The position numbers were made by a program, and so were the translations under genes. The notes beneath the pieces were generated by a model. The model was given only the letters and a program-made list of their open reading frames with translations, was not told the DNA's origin and made no database searches. From JAPXSY01 sp034003585 (GTDB taxonomy: Bacteria; Verrucomicrobiota; Kiritimatiellia; RFP12; UBA1067), in the NCBI GenBank assembly GCA_034003585.1, contig JAVEYH010000006.1:1-64000 (forward strand): a stretch of 64,000 nucleotides of DNA. Direction: 5' to 3'. Below, in pieces: positions 26,455 through 34,983 of this stretch. Position 1 is the first letter of the stretch. Every line of letters starts with the position of its first letter.

Positions 26455-27720
26455 ATGCTGAATCATGACGCTTTGTTTTCGCGCGCCTGCCGGGTGATTC
26501 CGGGCGGGGTCAACAGCCCGGTCCGGGCCTTTACCGGCGTGGGCGGGGTGCCGCTCTATGTGGAGTCGGGCAAGGGCGACACGCTACGGACGGCCGATGG
26601 CCGGACGCTGACGGATTTTTGCTGTTCGTGGGGCGCGATGATCCTGGGACACGCGCAGGACGAGGTGGTGGAGGCGATCGCCCGGCAGGCCGCGCGGGGC
26701 ACGACGTTCGGGATCAACACCCCGGCGGAGGTGACATTCGCCGAGCGTCTCGCGGCCCTGGTGCCGGGACTGGAGCGGGTGCGCCTCGTGAATTCCGGCA
26801 CTGAGGCGGTCATGACCGCGCTGCGCGTCGCGCGCGGGGTGACGGGACGCAAACGGATCATCAAGTTCGACGGCTGCTATCACGGGCACAGTGACAGCGT
26901 GCTGGTCGGCGCGGGCAGCGGGCTGCTCACCGGCGGGACGCTCCACTCGCTCGGCATCTCGCGGCATGTGGCCAGCGACACCTATGTGGCCCCATTCAAT
27001 GATATCGAGGCGGTCAATGCGATCATCCGCGAGAAGGGGGCGGAGATCGCGGCCATCATCGTGGAGCCGATGCCCGGCAACATGGGGCTCGTGCCGCCGG
27101 AGCCGGAGTTCCTCGCCAAACTGCGGCGTGCGGCGGATCGTTGCGGCGCGCTGCTGATCTTTGATGAGGTCATCAGCGGGTTCCGGTGCGGGCTCTCCAC
27201 TTACGCGCAGCGCATCCGGGTGAAGCCCGATCTCGTCACGCTGGGCAAGGTGATCGGCGGCGGCCTGCCGCTGGCGGCGGTGGGCGGGGCCGCGGTTTTC
27301 ATGGATGAGCTGGCGCCGTGCGGAAAGATCTATCAGGCGGGGACGCTCTCCGGGAACCCGCTGGCGCTGGCCGCGGGACTCAAAACGCTGGAGGTGCTCG
27401 AACGGGACGATCCCTACCCGCGGATGGCTCAGATCGGGCGCCGCATGGCGGAGCGGATCAACACGGCGGCGGCCGCCAAAGGGTTGCCGTTGCGGTGCGC
27501 GCAGTTCCAGGGCGTGTTCACGCTCTTCTGCACCACCGCGCCGGTGCGGAATCTGGAGGACGCGAAGCGGAGCGACACGCAGATGTACGCGCGGCTGTTC
27601 CACAAACTGCTGCAGCGGGGCTATTACCTGCCGCCCTCGCAATTCGAGGTCGGGTTCATCTCGGCCGCGCACAGCGAGGAGACGGTCATGGCGTTCGCGC
27701 AGGCGGTGACCGACGAGTGA
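26455..27720 (+). CDS. hemL: Glutamate-1-semialdehyde 2,1-aminomutase
   Basis: The 421-residue protein matches HemL throughout: RVIPGGVNSPVRAF near the N-terminus, DFCCSWGAMILGHAQ, RLVNSGTEAVMTALRVAR, KFDGCYHGHSDSVLV, FDEVISGFRCG, the PLP lysine in VTLGKVIGGGLPLAAVGG, and YQAGTLSGNPLALAAG. It converts glutamate-1-semialdehyde to 5-aminolevulinate in the C5 route to tetrapyrroles. The ATG at 26455 follows a GGGGGAA site and gives the normal family length. panC and larE follow at 42 and 34 bases, so the three are probably co-transcribed. Confidence 0.95.
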   Translation: MLNHDALFSRACRVIPGGVNSPVRAFTGVGGVPLYVESGKGDTLRTADGRTLTDFCCSWGAMILGHAQDEVVEAIARQAARGTTFGINTPAEVTFAERLAALVPGLERVRLVNSGTEAVMTALRVARGVTGRKRIIKFDGCYHGHSDSVLVGAGSGLLTGGTLHSLGISRHVASDTYVAPFNDIEAVNAIIREKGAEIAAIIVEPMPGNMGLVPPEPEFLAKLRRAADRCGALLIFDEVISGFRCGLSTYAQRIRVKPDLVTLGKVIGGGLPLAAVGGAAVFMDELAPCGKIYQAGTLSGNPLALAAGLKTLEVLERDDPYPRMAQIGRRMAERINTAAAAKGLPLRCAQFQGVFTLFCTTAPVRNLEDAKRSDTQMYARLFHKLLQRGYYLPPSQFEVGFISAAHSEETVMAFAQAVTDE

Positions 27721-27762
27721 GGGTTGTCCGCGCGCCGGTTGCGCGGCACGGAGGAACGGTTG

Positions 27763-28599
27763 ATGCAGGGGTTCACACAGCCGGAAGCGATGCGGCAATG
27801 GTCGGAGGAACAGCGCCGCGCAGGCAGGCGGATCGGGTTTGTGCCGACCATGGGGGCGCTGCACGCGGGGCATCTGTCGCTCATCGCGGAGGCGCGGCGG
27901 CGGACGGATGTCGTGGTGGTGAGTCTTTTCGTGAATCCGGTCCAGTTCGGGCCGAACGAGGATTTCGAAAAATATCCGCGCGACGAGGCGCGCGATCTCG
28001 CGTGCTGCCGGGGGGCGGGGGCCGACGCGGTGTTTCTGCCGCCGGTCGCGGTGATGTACGCGCCGGACGCCAGCGTGTTCGTGGAGGAGGAGCGCCTCTC
28101 CCGCGGGTTGTGCGGCGCCCGGCGCCCGGGACACTTCCGGGGGGTATGCACCGTGGTGGCGAAGCTGTTCCACATCGTGTTGCCGCATGTGGCGGTGTTC
28201 GGTCAGAAGGACTATCAGCAGGCCGCGGTGATCCGGCGCATGGTGCGCGATCTGGATTTTCCGGTCGAGGTGGCGGTCGCGCCGATCGTCCGCGAACCGG
28301 ACGGCCTGGCGATGAGCTCGCGGAATGTGTATTTGACGGGAGAGGAACGGCAGCGCGCGCTGGGGTTGAGCCGCGCGCTGCACGCGGCGGCCGTCGCGGT
28401 GGCCGCGGGGCCCTGCGGCGCCGACGCGGTGCGGCGGCGCATGACGGAAGTGCTGAGGGAGCACGCGCTGGAGATCGATTACGTGGAGATCGCGGACCCC
28501 GAGACGCTGGAGCCGGTGGGGGAGGCGCGGCAGGGGATGGTGGCGCTGGTCGCGGTCTTTTGCGGGAAAACGCGGCTGATCGACAACCGGGTGCTGTGA
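27763..28599 (+). CDS. panC: Pantothenate synthetase
   Basis: The 278-residue protein carries the PanC landmarks: VPTMGALHAGHLSLI (HIGH-like nucleotidyl-transferase motif, about 28-42), VSLFVNPVQFGPNEDFEKYPRD, the arginine/histidine region GARRPGHFRGVCTVVAKLF, FGQKDYQQ, and the KMSKS-like MSSRNVYL. It joins pantoate and beta-alanine with ATP to make pantothenate for coenzyme A. GGAGG about eight bases before the ATG at 27763 supports this start over one at 27724. It is the middle gene of hemL-panC-larE. Confidence 0.95.
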   Translation: MQGFTQPEAMRQWSEEQRRAGRRIGFVPTMGALHAGHLSLIAEARRRTDVVVVSLFVNPVQFGPNEDFEKYPRDEARDLACCRGAGADAVFLPPVAVMYAPDASVFVEEERLSRGLCGARRPGHFRGVCTVVAKLFHIVLPHVAVFGQKDYQQAAVIRRMVRDLDFPVEVAVAPIVREPDGLAMSSRNVYLTGEERQRALGLSRALHAAAVAVAAGPCGADAVRRRMTEVLREHALEIDYVEIADPETLEPVGEARQGMVALVAVFCGKTRLIDNRVL

Positions 28600-28633
28600 G
28601 CAGCGGCGCGGGAAACCGGCAACAGGAGACGAC

Positions 28634-29494
28634 ATGGCGGAGACCGTTCTGACGGACAAGGAACAACGGCTGCATGCGTTGCTGAGAGGGTACGGCCGGG
28701 TGGCGGTCGGGTTTTCGGGCGGGGTGGACAGTACGCTGCTGCTGCGCGTCGCGCGGGATGTGCTGGGGCCGGAAGCGGTGCTGGCGGTGATTGCCGATAC
28801 GCCGAGTTTGCCGCGCAACGAGTTCGCCGCGGCGCGCGCGCTGGCCGACGCGATGGGGGTGGCGTTCGTGGTGATTGATCCTGCCGAACTGGACGACCCC
28901 CGGTATGCGGAAAACTCCGCGGACCGCTGTTATTACTGCAAGAAGCATCTTTTCGCGCGGATTGCCGCACTCGCGTCGGAACAGGGATACACCGCGGTCC
29001 TCGACGGGAACAATGCGGATGACGCGGGCGATTACCGGCCCGGCCGGCGCGCCGCGGCGGAACTGGGCGTGAAGAGCCCGCTGGCGGAGGCGGGGCTGAC
29101 GAAAGAGGAGGTCCGCGCGCTGTCGCGTCGGCTGGATCTGCCCACGGCGGAGAAACCGGCCATGGCCTGTCTCGCGTCGCGCATCCCCTACGGGTCGCCC
29201 GTGACGGCCGAGGCGCTGGGGCGGGTGGAGCGCGCCGAAGAGGCGCTGAAGGCCGCGGGCTTCGAGGTCTGCCGTGTGCGCCATCACGGCGAGGTCGCGC
29301 GGATCGAGGTCGCGGCCTCCGCGCTGCCCCGGCTGCTGGAGGAGCCGCTTCGCGAAGCCGTGGTGGCGGGCGTGAAAGCGGCGGGATTCCGGTATGTGAC
29401 CCTCGATCTGCAGGGATACCGCATGGGAAGCCTCAACGCGTCGCTTCCCGGAGCGTCTCGACGCGGCGGCGCGCCGGATGCCGCCGTCCGGTGA
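28634..29494 (+). CDS. larE: LarE-type ATP-dependent sacrificial sulfur transferase
   Basis: The 286-residue protein has the PP-loop SGGVDS at 28-33, the RCYYCKKHLF segment near 99, the DGNNADDAGDYRPGRRAA segment and KPAMACLASRIPYG with Cys179. In Lactobacillus plantarum LarE the equivalent Cys176 donates its own sulfur atom to build the nickel-pincer nucleotide used by lactate racemase. The conserved cysteine suggests the same single-turnover chemistry, rather than the [4Fe-4S] type that has three cysteines. A LarA-family enzyme is encoded at 38660-39976; LarB and LarC are not in the window. It is the last gene after hemL and panC and converges on DUF3999, with four bases between stop codons. 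Confidence 0.9.
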   Translation: MAETVLTDKEQRLHALLRGYGRVAVGFSGGVDSTLLLRVARDVLGPEAVLAVIADTPSLPRNEFAAARALADAMGVAFVVIDPAELDDPRYAENSADRCYYCKKHLFARIAALASEQGYTAVLDGNNADDAGDYRPGRRAAAELGVKSPLAEAGLTKEEVRALSRRLDLPTAEKPAMACLASRIPYGSPVTAEALGRVERAEEALKAAGFEVCRVRHHGEVARIEVAASALPRLLEEPLREAVVAGVKAAGFRYVTLDLQGYRMGSLNASLPGASRRGGAPDAAVR

Positions 29495-29498
29495 GGCG

Positions 29499-30857
29499 CT
29501 ATGCGCTCGGCAGGCGCCGGACCGCGCGCAGGATCAGGAACGACAGCACGGCCATCACGGCCAGCGAGACAAGCAGCAGGCCATGCCGCACGAGGAAGCG
29601 TCGCGCGCGCGCGGCGGCGCCGATATGCGGCCCGCCGTCGGGCGCGGCGGCGGCTGGCCAGACTTCCGCCCGGCGTCCGCCGCGCAGATAGCTCACGACG
29701 CTCTGCTCGTAGACCGGCGCCGCCACCGCTTCGGGCGCGCCGTAGACCAGCGCGTACCGTGCGCCCGGCTCGGCGATGAAGAGCGCGCGGTACGCCTGGC
29801 GTTGCGCGCTCACGCTGCCCGGCGCGAAGGTCAGCGGCGGATTGTCGTGGTTCTCGACCACCACCCGCAGCCGCGCCGCGCGCGTCTCGGGCAGCGCGAT
29901 CTTGCACCGCTCGACCGGCGCGGTGTCCGGCAGGCGCACGCGCGTCAGCCGCGCGGCGGCCAGTTCGCGCCAGCCGCCCGGCACTTCGCACGCCACCGTG
30001 ACGCGGCGGTCGAAGTTCTGCTGGTCGGGCTGCAGCGCAAGGCCCGTCACCGGCCATTGCGCGGCCTCGAGGGTCAGCACCGTCCGCTTGCGCTCGCGTT
30101 GCTCCTCGACCGTGAACGCCGGCACCGCCAGCCGCTCGGTGCGGAGGGTGTCGGCCACCGCCACCCGCCGGGTGTCGCGGAAGAGCACGGCGTCGATGCG
30201 GAACGGCCGCTGCTCCACGTCGTAGCGCTTGAATGAACGCTGACGGGTTTCCGCGGCGTCGCGCTCTTCAATCATCGATGCGTAGGCCGAGAATACCGTG
30301 TCGTCGGCGCGGGCGATCACCAGTTTGAAGAGCCGGTTGGTAAGATTCGGCAGCGTTACGCTCTCCTTCTTCACGTCGGCGTAGCGGCTGTAATCGAACA
30401 GCGGTTCCGCCGCGCGCAACGGCACCCACGCGCCGTCCGCTCCCTGGACCGTGACCGTCACGCTCTGCTCGTAATCGCGCAGCGGCGTGCGCACCGTCAG
30501 GCGCGTGAGCGTGAGCGCGTTGGTGCCCTCCAACTCGCACACCACGGCGAGCCCGCCGTCGGGGAGCGGCTCGGCGCTTTGGAGGAGCGCCGGGCGTTCG
30601 ACATGGCGCTCCTCAAAGCGGTAGGCGCGCTCCGGCTCGACAGCGCGCGGAACCTCGCGCCCGACGGTGTCGGTCACGCGCAGGTCGGCCCACTGCGGCT
30701 GCGTGTGGGCGAACACATGGTCGTCCAGCGGCACGGCGACCACCGTGGTGGACATGGCTTCGCCCTGGATCGCGCGCGTCACCCGCGCACCACTGCCGGC
30801 CAGACTCAGCGCGGCGGCACCCCACCATCCGCACGCACACAACAGACTACGCATCAT
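29499..30857 (-). CDS. DUF3999 family membrane-anchored protein
   Basis: The 452-residue product begins with a signal peptide (LLCACGWWGAAALSLAGSGA). It has a long extracytoplasmic beta-rich region: HTQPQWADLRVTDTVGREVP, FDYSRYADVKKESVTLPN, YDVEQRPFRIDAVLFRDTRR and a later FAPGSVSAQRQAYRALFIAE. One C-terminal membrane segment follows (LLLVSLAVMAVLSFLIL) and then a short basic tail. This is the arrangement of DUF3999, a family usually encoded next to DUF2339. Its ATG overlaps the DUF2339 stop by four bases (ATGA), so the pair is translationally coupled and probably forms one envelope complex. GGGAGG precedes the start. Function unknown. Confidence 0.8.
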   Translation of the reverse strand: MMRSLLCACGWWGAAALSLAGSGARVTRAIQGEAMSTTVVAVPLDDHVFAHTQPQWADLRVTDTVGREVPRAVEPERAYRFEERHVERPALLQSAEPLPDGGLAVVCELEGTNALTLTRLTVRTPLRDYEQSVTVTVQGADGAWVPLRAAEPLFDYSRYADVKKESVTLPNLTNRLFKLVIARADDTVFSAYASMIEERDAAETRQRSFKRYDVEQRPFRIDAVLFRDTRRVAVADTLRTERLAVPAFTVEEQRERKRTVLTLEAAQWPVTGLALQPDQQNFDRRVTVACEVPGGWRELAAARLTRVRLPDTAPVERCKIALPETRAARLRVVVENHDNPPLTFAPGSVSAQRQAYRALFIAEPGARYALVYGAPEAVAAPVYEQSVVSYLRGGRRAEVWPAAAAPDGGPHIGAAARARRFLVRHGLLLVSLAVMAVLSFLILRAVRRLPSA

Positions 30858-32848
30858 GGGACCTCCCGTTTGTCCGGCACGGCGCGTTCTCCCGTCTCGA
30901 ACAGGTTCTTGTAGGTCAAATACACGAACGATCCCAGCACCAGCAGCACGCCGGTGGACAGGAAAGCGATGATCCGGTAGAGCGTGGCCAGGCCGTCGAG
31001 GTCGGAGGCCAGCAGCTTGGTCACGGCCAGCGCGAAGAGCGCCAGCCCGCACCAGCGTAGCCAGCTCCCGCGCAGGCGGATCCCGGCGAACAGCAGCGCA
31101 AAGGCGAAGAGGGTCCAGACCAGCGTCACGGCGCCGCCGCGGAATCCTGGGGCGAACACGCGCGCCAGCAGCCCGGCCTCCAGCGTGAGCAGCAGCCACA
31201 CCTGCAACAGCACCAGGCCTGTCACCTTGGCGGCGTGGCGGTACCCGCGCGCCAGACGCCACGCCGCGGTCAGCGTGACGGGCAGCACGCCGCAGAGCAG
31301 CGCGCGCAGCCCCGCCGCCCGCCAGAAGGCGGTGCCGGCCAAGCGCCAGGGGCGCAGCGCGTGATAAAAGCGGTTGAGATCGAAAAACAGTCCGCGCGCG
31401 CAGGCCAGCGCAAAAAGCGCGACGGCCGCTTTGGCGAGAAAGGGCTGTCCGGCGCGTTGCGCGATCCAGAGCATGGCCAGCGCCTGCAGGCACCAGGCGA
31501 AGGTCAGCCAGTGCGATGTCAACATGAAGACCGGGCTCATGGCCAGGAAGACCGCCGCGAACGCGACGAAAAGCGTGAGCGCGGCGCGGTCCAGCACGGC
31601 GCGGCGGATGCAGGCGTAGGCCAGCGCCACGTAGACGGTGGCCACGGCGAGCGCGACCAGCCCGGCGCCCTCGCGTCCGTAGACCGGCTTGAAGAGCAGA
31701 AAGGCCCACGTCCAATAGGTCGCGGCGTTGAGGCTGAGCGCGGTCCATTCAAACGCGCCGGTTTTCCGCTGCGTGCGCAGATGCAGCACGATCACCGAAA
31801 GCAGGTAGAGCAGGTGCACGCCCGAGGTGAAGAGCAGGTCGCGGAAGAGGTCGTCGGCCGCCGCGTGGCGCGAGCAGAACAGGAACGACAGCCCGTAGGC
31901 CGCCAGCATGCCGAGGCCGTTCAGCACCGGCCAGCGGCGCGCCCACGAGATGCCGAGCACGCCAACACCCAGCGCCAGCACGTACGCATAGAAGAAGAGC
32001 GGATTCGCCGAGGAGCCGCCGAGCATCAGCGGCGTGGCGTAGCCGCCGACCACGCCGAGCAGGGCGATGCCGAGCGATTGGTAGAGCACCGCGAGGGTCC
32101 CGGCCGCGGCGGTCACGCAGGCCATCAGGCCGAAGGCCGCGGGCAGGGGCATCAGGTGATAGAGGATCGAAGCCGCATAGAAGGCGAAATAGAGCGTCAC
32201 GAAGCCGGTGCCCGCGAGGCCCTGGCCCAGCAGGTGATACTTTTTGAAGAGCAGGCGCAGGCCCGAAACGATCAGCGCCACGCCGGCCGCCAGACTCAGG
32301 GCCACGCGCCCGAGCGGGCCCATCAAGCCCCTCTCGATCGAATACTTGAGGAAAAAGGCGACGCCCGCGAGCACGATCAGGATGCCCGCGCGCAGCAGCC
32401 AGTGGGTCGCCGCCGCATACTCCCACGATTCGCCGGGTTTGCGGTACGCCTCGCCGATGGTGAACCAGTTCCATGCCTGGGCCACGGCCCGCTCGACCGC
32501 ATTCGGCTCAGACGGCGCGGCCGTCGCCGTGCGCGCGGGCTGCGTCTCGGGAACCGCCAACCGTTCAGGCTCCGCGCGCGGTTGCGGCGGCGCGGACGGC
32601 GGTTGAGGCGCAGGCGCGGGCTTCACATCCGCTTCGGCGGCAGATGCGGCAACGGCCGGCACGCTTGCCGCAGGCGGCGCAGGCTTTCCGGGCTCCTTGG
32701 CCATCCGCCCTTCCATCCGGATCAGCCGCCGCTGCAGGTCTTCCATGCCGCGGCACAGGCCCGACACGCGGATCAGCAGGATGAGAGGAACCACAAAGAA
32801 GATCGCGACGACTCCCAGCCCGATCGCCAACGTAAAAAATTCATTCAT
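30854..32848 (-). CDS. DUF2339 family polytopic membrane protein
   Basis: The 664-residue protein has one N-terminal membrane helix (FFTLAIGLGVVAIFFVVPLILL), a short coiled coil (MEDLQRRLIRMEGRM), a proline/alanine-rich linker (about 50-115) and then around sixteen closely packed hydrophobic helices to the C-terminus. The first TM block (THWLLRAGILIVLAGVAFFL and KYSIERGLMGPLGRV) and the FVTLYFAFYAA and GGYATPLML segments are typical of DUF2339. No enzymatic motif is seen. AAGGAG precedes the ATG and a promoter lies at 32882-32910. With DUF3999 immediately downstream and overlapping, it probably makes a two-component membrane complex of unknown role. Confidence 0.82.
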   Translation of the reverse strand: MNEFFTLAIGLGVVAIFFVVPLILLIRVSGLCRGMEDLQRRLIRMEGRMAKEPGKPAPPAASVPAVAASAAEADVKPAPAPQPPSAPPQPRAEPERLAVPETQPARTATAAPSEPNAVERAVAQAWNWFTIGEAYRKPGESWEYAAATHWLLRAGILIVLAGVAFFLKYSIERGLMGPLGRVALSLAAGVALIVSGLRLLFKKYHLLGQGLAGTGFVTLYFAFYAASILYHLMPLPAAFGLMACVTAAAGTLAVLYQSLGIALLGVVGGYATPLMLGGSSANPLFFYAYVLALGVGVLGISWARRWPVLNGLGMLAAYGLSFLFCSRHAAADDLFRDLLFTSGVHLLYLLSVIVLHLRTQRKTGAFEWTALSLNAATYWTWAFLLFKPVYGREGAGLVALAVATVYVALAYACIRRAVLDRAALTLFVAFAAVFLAMSPVFMLTSHWLTFAWCLQALAMLWIAQRAGQPFLAKAAVALFALACARGLFFDLNRFYHALRPWRLAGTAFWRAAGLRALLCGVLPVTLTAAWRLARGYRHAAKVTGLVLLQVWLLLTLEAGLLARVFAPGFRGGAVTLVWTLFAFALLFAGIRLRGSWLRWCGLALFALAVTKLLASDLDGLATLYRIIAFLSTGVLLVLGSFVYLTYKNLFETGERAVPDKREVP

Positions 32849-32881
32849 TGCCGGACTCCTTGAACACTGCGGTTGGGAATC

Positions 32882-32910
32882 ACTTTAGGCTGTCTGTACC
32901 TGGGCATCAA
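32882..32910 (-). promoter_or_regulatory. Promoter for the DUF2339-DUF3999 operon
   Basis: Minus-strand TTGATG (32910-32905) and TAAAGT (32887-32882) are 17 bases apart, 34 bases before the ATG at 32848. Confidence 0.5.
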
Positions 32911-32922
32911 GGCGGAAAAGCG

Positions 32923-33780
32923 TTATGGGTGCGGATTCGGCAAACCGGAATCCGCACCCATCTGATCGGGGCGGCATGTCCCCAGCGCGAGCAGGCCGTA
33001 AAAAGTGTGCTCGGTGTCGCCCTGCGCGGCAACGGGAGACGCTCCGAAAAGGCCATCACCCATCCAGCACGCCTCGATGAAGGCCAGGTCTTCCGCACGC
33101 GACGCTTCCGTGCCGGGATTTTTTGCGGGGGATGCGAGCCTCCCCAAGGCGAACCGCGCCACCGCCGTGGCGAGCAGGTCGGGCGGTATGCCGGGGGCGG
33201 AGGCGTAGCCTCCGGCAACGTGATGACGCGCGGCCAGGGCGGCGGCGTGCGGGGCGGTGTCCCGGTCTGCGAGCGCGGCCAGCAGCACGCCCGCGGCCAG
33301 CCGCGGGGTGGGGCTGTCCTCCGGCGCGGGCGAATCCGGCCGAAGGCGGCGGGCGCGCCAGATCAGGCGCATGATCCGGCGCGGCCGCAACGGGAGCGTC
33401 AGGCTGGCGAGAAAAACGCCGTAGGGATCGCCTGCGCGCCAGAGGCTGGCCCAGCCTGTCAGCACGGCGCGGAAAACGGTTCGTTTTTCGACAGCCAACA
33501 GCAGTCGCGCGCAGGCGGCGTCAACCGGATTCGCGGCGCGCGTGTGGCGGGCCATCGCGGCGCAGAGTTCGTCGCGGTCATACGGCGTGCGCAGCGCCCG
33601 CAGCGAAAGCCAGCCGAAAAAGGTGTAGTAGGGATCGCTCCGGCCGTCCAGCCCGTTGAAGCCCCCTTGGGCCGCGCGGCGGTTCGCCAGGCTGCGGACC
33701 AGCGTGTTTCGCGCGTCCGGCAGCAACCCGTCGGCGCCGTATGCGGCAAGGCGTTCCAGCGCGTCAAAGAGCGAGGGCAT
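32923..33780 (-). CDS. Prenyltransferase/squalene-cyclase-fold protein of unknown function
   Basis: The 285-residue protein contains repeat-like motifs of the alpha/alpha barrel found in prenyltransferase beta subunits and terpene cyclases: QGGFNGLDGRSDPYYTFFGW followed by LSLRAL near the N-terminus, and GDGLFGASPVAAQGDTEHTF followed by YGLLALG near the C-terminus. The Gly-Phe/Asp-x-x-Tyr-Thr pattern is usual for these repeats, but the zinc ligands of protein farnesyltransferases are not evident. It has no signal peptide. Between the repeats, DNA at 33120-33214 contains two GC-rich palindromes read in frame (residues about 190-220), which may be an insertion. Downstream on the same strand is the DUF2339 operon. 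Function unknown. Confidence 0.6.
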   Translation of the reverse strand: MPSLFDALERLAAYGADGLLPDARNTLVRSLANRRAAQGGFNGLDGRSDPYYTFFGWLSLRALRTPYDRDELCAAMARHTRAANPVDAACARLLLAVEKRTVFRAVLTGWASLWRAGDPYGVFLASLTLPLRPRRIMRLIWRARRLRPDSPAPEDSPTPRLAAGVLLAALADRDTAPHAAALAARHHVAGGYASAPGIPPDLLATAVARFALGRLASPAKNPGTEASRAEDLAFIEACWMGDGLFGASPVAAQGDTEHTFYGLLALGTCRPDQMGADSGLPNPHP

Positions 33781-33860
33781 GGGGTGAACCTGAAACGTGC
33801 GGAGGGGTGCGATGCGGAGCCTCGGGTTCGACAGCCTCCCGCGGAGCGGAGAAGAGGGAA

Positions 33861-33907
33861 CGGGAACGCTCTACGTCCAACGCGCAACTCTCAACGCGCA
33901 AGTTGGC
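33861..33907. repeat. Intergenic degenerate CAACGCG tract, period about 7
   Basis: The stretch reads as imperfect heptamers (CTCTACG, TCCAACG, CGCAACT, CTCAACG, CGCAAGT) and includes two copies of CAACGCGCAA. It lies in the 218-base gap between the prenyltransferase-fold gene and the small AsmA-like gene, which holds no gene that I can see. Just after it GGCGG-loop-CCGCC followed by CTTTTTT (33905-33927) could end a plus-strand transcript. Confidence 0.5.
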
Positions 33908-33944
33908 GGCGAGTCCGCCGCTTTTTTGGGGGTGGGGGATGGAC

Positions 33945-33974
33945 AAAAGCCTCTTCCGCGGGTGCGGAAGAGGC
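33945..33974 (-). terminator. Rho-independent terminator of the sugar-acid/AsmA-like operon
   Basis: On the minus strand GCCTCTTCCGC and GCGGAAGAGGC form a perfect 11-bp stem with a 4-base loop, followed by TTTT. It lies 25 bases after the stop codon of the small AsmA-like gene and ends the minus-strand gene series that may begin at the LarA-like gene. Confidence 0.85.
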
Positions 33975-33998
33975 CGTGTCCTCAACGGGATTGCGGAA

Positions 33999-34895
33999 TC
34001 ATTTGCCGAAGGGGTTCAGCTTCTTCAGCTTGTCGGTGGTGGCCTTGGCCGCGTCCGCCGCGCTCTTGGCCGCGTTCTCCGCGGCCTTGACCGCATCATC
34101 CGCCGTCCCGGTCGCTCCGGAAGCCGCGCCCTTCAGCGCGTCCGTCGCGCCTTTCGCCGCATCGCCCGCACCCTTCAGGGCATCGCTTGCCGCGCCGCCC
34201 GCGCCTTTGAGCAAATCCCCGGCCGCGCCCGCCGCGCCGGACACCGCCTTGGAGAGGCCGCTCAACACGCCGTTCATGATTTGGGTCAGGGCCTCGGCCG
34301 CGGATGCGCCGCCCGATCCCTTGCCGATGTCGCGCACGGTGACGGAGGGGAGGGGGAGGGTGACCGCCTTGCCGAGGGTAAGGCCCGAGGCGAAGGCGAC
34401 CTGACCGCTGTTCAGCGTGAACTCCTCAATGATCACTTTTTTTCCGGGTTTCTTTTCGCCTGCCGGGGCTTTGGCCTTCTCCTCCTCCGAACTCTTCTTG
34501 GCGTTCGCCATCATGGCGTCGAAGTTGGATTTTCCGTCCTTGCTCTCGAACGCGATGGCGGGCGCGTCGATTTGAATCTTGCGGACCACGATCGTATCGC
34601 TCAGCAGCGAGCGCATGTTCAGGCCGACCTCGATTTTTTCCACCGCGAAGGCGTCTTTCGCCGAGTAGCCCTGCGGATTGCCGACCTTGACCTGCGACAC
34701 GGTGAGGTTGCCTGCCAGCGGGTTGAGTTTGACGTCGCCGACCGAGACCGGCACGCCGAGCGCCTTGGGCCCGCCGACCGATGCGGCGGTTTTGACGATC
34801 GGCCCGATCGTCATCGGCAGCGTCAGCACAAGGGCCAGAACCAGCACCGCGAGCACGATCACGAGGCCGATGAGAAGTTTCATCAGTTTTTTCAT
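33999..34895 (-). CDS. Small AsmA-like protein with an alanine-rich LEA-like tail
   Basis: The 298-residue protein starts at 34895 (AAAGGAAA upstream). One N-terminal membrane helix (LLIGLVIVLAVLVLALVLTL) is followed by an AsmA/DUF748-like beta region, with the diagnostic GVPVSVGDVKLNPLAGNLTV, NPQGYSAKDAFAVEKIEVGL and DTIVVRKIQIDAPAIAFE. A Lys/Glu linker comes next, and then a low-complexity tail (about 200-290) of repeats such as GAGDAAKGATDALKGAASGA, resembling LEA or apolipoprotein-like amphipathic helices. The AsmA-like part suggests an envelope role; the tail might bind membrane surfaces or lipids. It follows gnd by 88 bases and is closed by a strong terminator. Confidence 0.65.
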   Translation of the reverse strand: MKKLMKLLIGLVIVLAVLVLALVLTLPMTIGPIVKTAASVGGPKALGVPVSVGDVKLNPLAGNLTVSQVKVGNPQGYSAKDAFAVEKIEVGLNMRSLLSDTIVVRKIQIDAPAIAFESKDGKSNFDAMMANAKKSSEEEKAKAPAGEKKPGKKVIIEEFTLNSGQVAFASGLTLGKAVTLPLPSVTVRDIGKGSGGASAAEALTQIMNGVLSGLSKAVSGAAGAAGDLLKGAGGAASDALKGAGDAAKGATDALKGAASGATGTADDAVKAAENAAKSAADAAKATTDKLKKLNPFGK

Positions 34896-34983
34896 CGCAT
34901 GTTTCCTTTCGTCGGATCGGCGGATCCGAAAAGGCCGTTGCCACACGGCACGGCAGTCCCGAATCCGCTTTTCCCCGATGTGC

